Assembly (NCBI GenBank): GCA_934436505.1
Contig: CAKSAP010000004.1
Span: forward strand, 1-64,000
DNA from: an uncultured Eubacteriales bacterium
Lineage (GTDB): Bacteria > Bacillota > Clostridia > Oscillospirales > Acutalibacteraceae
Length of the DNA: 64,000 nucleotides
Direction: 5' to 3'
Shown here: positions 58,480-64,000 of the stretch, in pieces
Layout of the letters: each line of letters begins with the position of its first letter
How positions within the stretch are numbered: the stretch's first letter is position 1
Notes under the pieces: generated by a model
Database searches by the model: none
Told to the model about the DNA's origin: nothing
What the model saw: the letters and a program-made list of their open reading frames with translations, nothing else
Made by a program: the position numbers and the translations under genes

Positions 58480-60975
58480 TCAGCCGACATCCGTCTTTAG
58501 AGTGTCGATGATATTGTCGTCATTTATCCTGTCTATCGAGTAGAACAGTGCGCTTTCGATAATCAGGAATACCGCAACCGATGCTATAAGGTACGGCGTA
58601 ATATTGAGCTGAAAGCCGAAATCGAAGCTGTTTGCAAGCACCTTGCACATCAAGAAATGTATCAAAACGCTTATGGGCAATGAAAATGCAAGCGACCTTG
58701 CACCGTAGCTGAACGATTCGAGATAAATCATTCTCTTAAACGCTTTCGGCGTCATTCCGACAGAACGAAGCATTGCAAATTCTCTGCGCCTCTCGTTCAT
58801 TGAGTTCGATATTGTGTTTATGATATTCATAATCGAAATCAGCGTAATAAGCGTGATAAAGCCGTAAACGAATACCTTTGTTATCATAAGAATATTGTTT
58901 ACCGCTTTCATTGAAGAGCCGGATTCTGAAACACTGAGATACTCCGCATCCGTCTTGTAAAGTTCTTCGCTTATTTTGTCTATAACGCTCTGAAGCTCCT
59001 GCTCGTCTTTTACGAATATATACGCAGTTGACGGCGAGTAGTCCTTGAGTGAGTCGGGTATAGCTTCGTCGCACATTATAATCGTCGGGCGTGACGAATA
59101 TCTGAAGTTGAAGGTTTCCTCCGACCACAAGGTTGTTGTCTGAATGCCTATTTCAATCGGCGCATCAACATATACATTATTGCCCTGCTCGTCTTTATTT
59201 TTGTTTATCTGAACATTTATTTTCTTACCCGAAATATCGTTTAAGGGATTTTCGGAATAGGTCTTTGAGCCCTTTTTGCCGTAGGTCGTGTTTACGAGAA
59301 TTGCACGGGGATTGTCCTTGTCGTGATATTTTTCCGTGCTTTCCGAAAGCTCACGAAGATAGCCGTCAAACGAATTGCGGTCAAGATAAACAACGGTACA
59401 ATTCAAGCCGTCATCCATTGTGTGAGCCGTAGAATAATCCTTAAAATACGAAGCGTCGATTTTGCCGAACTCAAAGGTCATAATGTAGCTTTTCTCTACC
59501 CCTGCCGTGTTTTTAACTGCGTTTGAAAGCTCTTTTGCGTGTCCGCAATCGGTGCTTATCAAGCTGTCGGCAGTTTTATTAAAGCTTGCTTCCATTACAT
59601 CGGAGAACATTGAGCTGAAATTCATAACGGTAAGGAAAACAACAACACTCAAAAACAGAGAAAATACAATATTGCGTGAACGTCTGCCGTTTCGCTTATA
59701 ATTCTTTGCGGCGAGCGTACCCTCGTAGCCGAATATTTTACCGACAAGCCTTGAGGTGCGAAGCTTTTTCGGATTTTTAATTTTAACCGCTTCGTTTTGA
59801 CGAATTGCCTCGATAGCGGTCGTCTTTGATGCTTTTCTTGCAGGAATGTATGAGGAAATGAATATCGTCAGGGCACTTGCCAAAATCGTGCCGAGAATTA
59901 CAAGCCAATTCACATACACCTTGAGCGTGCCGTCGTATTCAACCGCCATTGTTGCAATAAACGCCTTTCTGATACACGCAAAGGTGATTGCTATACCGCC
60001 GACGCCCGACAAAATTCCCACGGGAATACCGATAGCACCGAGTATAAAGCCCTCGAAATATACGGACATTCTCTTTTGCTTTTTGGTAGCGCCAACCGAC
60101 GAGAGCATACCGAGGTATTTTGCCCTCTCCTGATACGATACCGCAAAGCTGTCATATATCATAAATATCGAAACAACCGCAATTATCAAGAGCAATATTC
60201 CCGCAAAGCCCACAAGTGAGCCTAAAATTGTATTGTCCTTCATAATTCCCGAAAAAGTGAAAAGCTCCGTATTGTAGGAATAACCCTCAATATCCGTTCC
60301 GAGAGCATTTGCTGTTGCCTGCATTTTATCCCAAATCGAGTTATCGAGCTTGTCATAACGCACATAGACATTAGCAATATTAACCTGCTTGAGCACTTCG
60401 TCATCACAGCCAACAAACAAATTGACATTATCGGTTCCCGATACCTTGCTTTGCGTGTAACCGACCACAAGAAAATCTCTTGTTACAATTTCTCCGTTTT
60501 CCTTTTGAATATCAAGCGTTACGGTATTGCCTACAGCGTAATTTTTATCTTTTTCGGCAAAGTCCTTTACAACAAGAATTTCATTGCTGTTTTTCGGGTA
60601 TCTGCCGACGGAAACGGTAACATTTCTCATATCAAACCAATTCCCGTCAACTATAAACACGCTTTCGGGGGTCTGTATTTTGTCGTTTCCTCTCGGTGCG
60701 GTACTTCCGTAAAATGCCGAAAGGGATATTTCTTCTATATTTTTATCGTTTTTGTAAATACTCCTATTGTCAACAAAATTCGTTTCCTGAAATTTTGCGT
60801 GCCAATTTCCGTCAACCGCAAGCGTTGTATTTTGAAAGAATTTTACAAAGGATATTGCACTTGTAAACACCGCCGTTACCATAGCAACGGAAACGATAAT
60901 CGCAAGCACGGTCAAAACGCTGCGTTTTTTGTGCGATTTAAGGTGTCTGAGAGTGAGAGTGTTAACAATATTCAC
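58480..60975 (-). CDS. FtsX/MacB-type ABC transporter permease
   Basis: Large membrane protein of 831 residues. It starts NTLTLRHLKSHKKRSVLTVLAI, followed by a first helix and a long extracytoplasmic region (about 45-255). A first FtsX domain holds three helices (about 256-380). A fourth helix (about 435-455), a second extracytoplasmic region (about 456-695) and a second FtsX domain (about 700-820) follow. Duplicated FtsX domains resemble bacitracin/lantibiotic-resistance or lipoprotein-type exporters; the size and topology differ from the ten-helix BceB. GTG start directly after the ATPase stop, with GAGGTG overlapping its end. A two-component system lies upstream. Confidence 0.88.
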   Translation of the reverse strand: MNIVNTLTLRHLKSHKKRSVLTVLAIIVSVAMVTAVFTSAISFVKFFQNTTLAVDGNWHAKFQETNFVDNRSIYKNDKNIEEISLSAFYGSTAPRGNDKIQTPESVFIVDGNWFDMRNVTVSVGRYPKNSNEILVVKDFAEKDKNYAVGNTVTLDIQKENGEIVTRDFLVVGYTQSKVSGTDNVNLFVGCDDEVLKQVNIANVYVRYDKLDNSIWDKMQATANALGTDIEGYSYNTELFTFSGIMKDNTILGSLVGFAGILLLIIAVVSIFMIYDSFAVSYQERAKYLGMLSSVGATKKQKRMSVYFEGFILGAIGIPVGILSGVGGIAITFACIRKAFIATMAVEYDGTLKVYVNWLVILGTILASALTIFISSYIPARKASKTTAIEAIRQNEAVKIKNPKKLRTSRLVGKIFGYEGTLAAKNYKRNGRRSRNIVFSLFLSVVVFLTVMNFSSMFSDVMEASFNKTADSLISTDCGHAKELSNAVKNTAGVEKSYIMTFEFGKIDASYFKDYSTAHTMDDGLNCTVVYLDRNSFDGYLRELSESTEKYHDKDNPRAILVNTTYGKKGSKTYSENPLNDISGKKINVQINKNKDEQGNNVYVDAPIEIGIQTTTLWSEETFNFRYSSRPTIIMCDEAIPDSLKDYSPSTAYIFVKDEQELQSVIDKISEELYKTDAEYLSVSESGSSMKAVNNILMITKVFVYGFITLITLISIMNIINTISNSMNERRREFAMLRSVGMTPKAFKRMIYLESFSYGARSLAFSLPISVLIHFLMCKVLANSFDFGFQLNITPYLIASVAVFLIIESALFYSIDRINDDNIIDTLKTDVG

Positions 60976-61653
60976 TTATCTCACCTCATCTCTCAAAATC
61001 TTTCCGTCGTTTATTTCAATTACTCTGTCGGCGGAAAGGGCAATTCGCTCGTCGTGAGTGATGATAATTACCGTCTGCTTGTTTTCCTTATTAAACTGTC
61101 TTAAAAGCTTGATTATCTCCTTGCTGTTTTCGCTGTCAAGGTTGCCTGTCGGCTCGTCCGCAAGCAAAAGCGCCGGAGAGTTCAAAAGTGCTCTGCCGAT
61201 CGACACCCTCTGCTGTTGACCGCCCGAAAGCTCATTCGGAAGATGCTTCAATCTGTTTTCAAGTCCCAACTTTTCAACAAGCATTTCTATCTGCTTTTGG
61301 TCGGGCTTTCTGCCGTCAAGTAAAAGCGGAAGCGTCAGATTTTCCTCAACCGTCAAAATCGGAATAAGATTATAGAACTGATAGATAAGACCTATCTGCC
61401 TGCGGCGGAAAATCGCAAGAGCCGTTTCGTCAAGGTCGCTGATTTTTGTTCCGTTTATGATTACCTCGCCGCTTGTCGGGACATCGACTCCGCCGAGAAT
61501 ATGCAAAAGCGTTGATTTGCCCGAACCCGACGGTCCAACGATAGCGATAAACTCGCCCTGCTCCACGCTGAAGGAAACATTGTCGAGAGCCTTGACAAGA
61601 GTATCGCCCTCGCCGTATGTTTTACACAAATTTTTAGTTTCAAGAATTTTCAT
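60976..61653 (-). CDS. MacB/LolD-type ABC transporter ATP-binding protein
   Basis: Cytoplasmic ATPase of 225 residues. Walker [17 protein letters not shown] is near residue 40, the Q-loop YQFYNLIP near residue 91, the signature LSGGQQQR near 142, Walker B LLLADEPTGNLD near 162 and IITHDERIA near 196. The DEPTGNLD form is typical of the MacB/LolD/YxdL exporter class. The AAAGGAG ribosome binding site lies 10 nt upstream. It precedes its permease with no gap and follows the histidine kinase after 76 bp containing a putative response-regulator dyad. Confidence 0.95.
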   Translation of the reverse strand: MKILETKNLCKTYGEGDTLVKALDNVSFSVEQGEFIAIVGPSGSGKSTLLHILGGVDVPTSGEVIINGTKISDLDETALAIFRRRQIGLIYQFYNLIPILTVEENLTLPLLLDGRKPDQKQIEMLVEKLGLENRLKHLPNELSGGQQQRVSIGRALLNSPALLLADEPTGNLDSENSKEIIKLLRQFNKENKQTVIIITHDERIALSADRVIEINDGKILRDEVR

Positions 61654-61718
61654 AGCACATCTGCTCCTTTCAACGCCTATATTATCCCGTCAATATTACA
61701 ATCAAGTTACAAAAACCA

Positions 61719-61732
61719 TTACAGTTTTGTCA
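61719..61732. promoter_or_regulatory. Response-regulator dyad ahead of the ABC exporter
   Basis: Plus-strand TTACA-GTTT-TGTCA, one base off a perfect TTACA-N4-TGTAA dyad, and 15 identical bases (CCATTACAGTTTTGT) are shared with the site at 63435-63449 in front of the response-regulator gene. It overlaps the kinase stop codon. Confidence 0.55.
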
Positions 61733-62722
61733 TATTATCGATTTGTAGAATTTTATAGTAAAAGTCGAGCCTTTTCCGACCTCGCTTTCAACCGTAACGG
61801 AGGCGTTTTGCTTCGAAAGTATTTCCTTTGAAAGAGCAAGACCTATGCCCACGCTGTCCGAGGAGGAATTTTTACCGTGATAAAATCTCTCGAATATATG
61901 CGGTATATCCTCTTTTTCAATTCCGCAGCCCGTATCGCTTATCTTAAACTCCGAATATATATTGGTATCCGTTGCGCTGACGGTAAGTTTACCGCCCGAT
62001 TGTGAATGCTCAATGCAATTTTTGATAATATTTTTTAATGCTTCTTCAGTCCAGTTCTTATCTCCTGTAAAGGTAAATTCCTTTACAGGTTTTTCAATCT
62101 CTATCTCCTTCAATTCCAAACTCAAAAGGAACGGCGAAAGACAATCGTTTACAATTTCAACCGACGAAAGCTCGGTTTTGTTGAATTCCACGGTGTCCGC
62201 ATCAAGCTTTGAAAGCTTCAAGAGCGTAGCCGTCAGCCAATTCATCTTATCAACCTGCGTTTTTATTATATCGACAAATTCCGCACGCTTTTCGCTGTTT
62301 TCCTCTGCTTCAAGCAAGTCGGTCATAACGGTAATCGAGGTAAGCGGAGTTTTAAGCTGATGCGTAATATCGGCAAGAGAGTCAGCAAGAAACAGCTTTT
62401 CCTTTTTCAATTCTTCGTTTGTGGTTTTGAGTTTTATAACTACCTTATAGATATTGTTTTTGAGAATTGACAGCTCGCCCTCAGTGTTATCGCTGACATT
62501 GAGCGAAAAATCGCCCGAGCAGACAAGCGACAAATATCTGTTCAGCTCCTTTAGATAATCCATCTGCCTTTTCTTCCAAATGCAGAAAAGCGATATAATC
62601 ACCGCCGACAGCACAAGACAGATTAAACTGCAAATCGGATTTATAAACGCCGTGCCGACGCACACAACAGCCGACACCGAAACGCATACTATAATTATTT
62701 TTACGAAATCTGATTTTTTCAT
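61730..62722 (-). CDS. Sensor histidine kinase
   Basis: Membrane kinase of 330 residues. Two transmembrane helices (about 7-26 and 30-48) are joined by a very short outer loop, as in intramembrane-sensing kinases. A HAMP-like linker follows, then the H-box SLADITHQLKTPLTSI with the phospho-acceptor His121. The ATPase domain shows N-box NIIKNCIEHS, G1 DTGCGIEKEDIPHIFERFYHG and G2 SVGIGLALSKEIL. It overlaps the response-regulator gene by 4 bp. It probably senses a cell-envelope-active compound through the neighbouring exporter (inference). Confidence 0.93.
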   Translation of the reverse strand: MKKSDFVKIIIVCVSVSAVVCVGTAFINPICSLICLVLSAVIISLFCIWKKRQMDYLKELNRYLSLVCSGDFSLNVSDNTEGELSILKNNIYKVVIKLKTTNEELKKEKLFLADSLADITHQLKTPLTSITVMTDLLEAEENSEKRAEFVDIIKTQVDKMNWLTATLLKLSKLDADTVEFNKTELSSVEIVNDCLSPFLLSLELKEIEIEKPVKEFTFTGDKNWTEEALKNIIKNCIEHSQSGGKLTVSATDTNIYSEFKISDTGCGIEKEDIPHIFERFYHGKNSSSDSVGIGLALSKEILSKQNASVTVESEVGKGSTFTIKFYKSII

Positions 62723-63390
62723 TTCATCAAGTACCCCATTCCACGAACTGTTTTTATATATTGCGGATCATTCGGGTCGTTTTCGATTTTATCACGAAGC
62801 CTTTTTATATAAACCGTAAGCGTGTTATCATTCACGAAATCGCCGTCAACATCCCATATCTCCTCAAGCAGCTTTCGTCTTGTGAGCACCGTGCCTCGAT
62901 TATTCACAAACGATAAAAGCAATCTGTATTCCATAGCGGTCAAAATTACCTCCTCGCCACGAAGCATCACCCTCGCCTCTGCGGTATTCACGGACAGCTC
63001 GCCGATTTTTACAATTCCGTCTGCGTTGTCCTTTGAATATCGTCGAAGCACGCTTTTCACTCTCGCAAGCAGCTCACGAACACGGAACGGCTTTGAAATA
63101 TAGTCGTCCGCACCGAGTTCAAAGCCTGTAACGACGTTTATTTCATCATCATAGGCGGTCAAAAATATAACGGGTAAATCTCCCTTTGATTTTATGAGCG
63201 AGCAGACCTCATATCCGTTTCCGTCAGGCAGAGTCAAGTCAAGAATATAAAGGTCAAATTCCTCGTTTTCAACTGTCTTTTTAGCCTCTGAAACGGTTTT
63301 TACAAGAGTTACCTCGTATTTTTCACTCTCAAGAGTGTATGAAAGACCGATACCGATTGCCTCGTCATCCTCAAGCACAAAAATTCTCAT
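62719..63390 (-). CDS. OmpR/PhoB-family response regulator
   Basis: Two-domain regulator of 223 residues. The receiver domain (1-118) has the acidic pair LEDDE at residues 7-10, phospho-acceptor Asp51 in LDLTLPDGNG, Thr in LTAYD and Lys in ISKPF. The winged-helix C terminus (about 127-223) ends VYIKRLRDKIENDPNDPQYIKTVRGMGYLM. It is the first gene of the kinase operon, and a dyad sits upstream of it and of the ABC genes. The ribosome binding site is GAGGTGA. Confidence 0.95.
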   Translation of the reverse strand: MRIFVLEDDEAIGIGLSYTLESEKYEVTLVKTVSEAKKTVENEEFDLYILDLTLPDGNGYEVCSLIKSKGDLPVIFLTAYDDEINVVTGFELGADDYISKPFRVRELLARVKSVLRRYSKDNADGIVKIGELSVNTAEARVMLRGEEVILTAMEYRLLLSFVNNRGTVLTRRKLLEEIWDVDGDFVNDNTLTVYIKRLRDKIENDPNDPQYIKTVRGMGYLMK

Positions 63391-63436
63391 AAAATCACCT
63401 CGAAACTATTGTAACATAACAACACTATAAATTCCA

Positions 63437-63450
63437 TTACAGTTTTGTAA
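63437..63450. promoter_or_regulatory. Response-regulator dyad ahead of its own gene
   Basis: Perfect TTACA-GTTT-TGTAA dyad directly upstream of a weak promoter (minus strand TGGAAT, 17 bp, TACAAT near 63410). This suggests positive autoregulation. Confidence 0.55.
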
Positions 63451-63522
63451 GAATATGGAATACAGCACCATAAATTTTCCGTATTTTCCATTATTTATTA
63501 TGCGACATTTTCACTTTTATTG

Positions 63523-63551
63523 TTGAAAATGCGATAGGTTTGTGCTAAAAT
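63523..63551 (+). promoter_or_regulatory. Promoter of the nfnA-like gene
   Basis: TTGAAA (63523-63528), 17 bp, TAAAAT (63546-63551); the leader is about 88 nt. Confidence 0.65.
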
Positions 63552-63645
63552 TGGTAATTGAGCAAAAAGTTTGTCAAAATTTTAACACTCTTTTTTCTCA
63601 AACTGTTTTAACAGCAAAATTTCAATTATAAAAGGGAGTCTTCGT

Positions 63646-64000
63646 ATGTACAAAATCTTGCGAAAGAAAAGCTTAAATCCGACTGTTACGCAGATGGAAA
63701 TTGAAGCTCCGTTAGTTGCCAAAAAGGCAAAGCCCGGTCAGTTTATCATCCTGCGTGTTGATGCAGACGGCGAGCGAATACCGTTGACCGTTGCAGGAAC
63801 AAACGCAGAGGAAGGATCGGTTAAGATAATCTTCCAGATTGTCGGCGCAACGACCGAAAAATTAAACCACAAGCAACAGGGCGAATTTTTACAGGACTTT
63901 GTAGGTCCTCTCGGTGTTCCGACAAAAACAGAGGGAATTAAAAAGGTCTGCATTATCGGCGGCGGCGTGGGTTGTGCGATTGCAATGCCCGTAGCTCAGG
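63646..64000 (+). CDS. NfnA-like / sulfide dehydrogenase-type FAD/NAD-binding flavoprotein (partial)
   Basis: First 118 codons of a gene cut by the window end. It starts MYKILRKKSLNPTVTQMEIE, has the FAD-binding block GERIPLTVAG near residue 47, and begins the NAD(P) fold with KKVCIIGGGVGCAIAMPVAQ. This matches the small subunit of NADH-dependent ferredoxin:NADP oxidoreductase (NfnA), also annotated as a sulfide/dihydroorotate-dehydrogenase-like flavoprotein. The large subunit would be expected just beyond the window. AAGGGAG 8 nt upstream sets the start. Confidence 0.88.
   Translation, partial: MYKILRKKSLNPTVTQMEIEAPLVAKKAKPGQFIILRVDADGERIPLTVAGTNAEEGSVKIIFQIVGATTEKLNHKQQGEFLQDFVGPLGVPTKTEGIKKVCIIGGGVGCAIAMPVAQ

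Overview
The window reads as a chromosomal segment of a Gram-positive, strictly anaerobic Clostridia, most likely an Oscillospirales/Ruminococcaceae-type gut bacterium (inference). Reasons: pyruvate:ferredoxin oxidoreductase and the start of an NfnA-like flavoprotein; a T-box leader on thrS; a CIRCE-controlled hrcA-grpE-dnaK-dnaJ operon; SigV/RsiV; a YabE-like G5/3D protein; a GH3 glucosidase with reversed domain order as known from Ruminococcus; strong AGGAGG ribosome binding sites and TTGACA-17-TATAAT promoters. No tRNA, rRNA, CRISPR array, transposase or prophage is visible.

Layout. 1-5.3 kb (minus): rpsI/rplM, citrate synthase, and a TtcA-like / ThrH-like / MetY-like operon. 5.3-10.5 kb: an esterase with a structured leader, a secreted wall- or membrane-anchored GH3 enzyme, a zinc-ribbon protein and a SigH-like sigma factor. 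10.6-16.2 kb (minus): a 32-residue membrane peptide, phosphoglucomutase, an amino-acid ABC transporter whose binding protein looks circularly permuted, GtrA and an HD hydrolase. 16.3-21.7 kb: radical SAM protein, YabE-like G5/3D protein, RluA-type synthase, YifB. 21.8-25.4 kb (minus): an overlapping MBOAT - SGNH - SigV - RsiV operon, probably a lysozyme-inducible O-acetylation module. 25.5-29.4 kb: metallophosphoesterase and thrS. 29.4-34.3 kb: heat-shock operon. 34.3-36 kb: aroE-aroK fusion and aroQ. 36.3-40.4 kb: MATE pump, TetR regulator and oleate hydratase. 40.4-47.7 kb: trpS, a CNNM/CBS protein, an FRG-domain protein and nifJ. 47.7-51.3 kb: a BcgI-like restriction-modification island with a small ribbon-helix-helix gene. 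51.4-54 kb: YhhN and CmpB-type membrane proteins embedded in palindromic intergenic repeats. 54-57.3 kb: ddl-ywiB-argS operon. 57.4-63.4 kb: a DUF gene and an ABC exporter with its own two-component system. 63.6 kb to the end: partial nfnA.

How it fits together. PFOR and the NfnA-like flavoprotein point to ferredoxin-based fermentation, citrate synthase to glutamate supply, and aroE/K-aroQ with ThrH/MetY to amino-acid synthesis. Several genes concern the envelope and antimicrobial stress (SigV operon, FtsX/MacB-like exporter with response-regulator dyads, Ddl, YabE-like protein, MATE pump). The accessory parts are the restriction-modification island, the FRG gene and the interspersed repeats.
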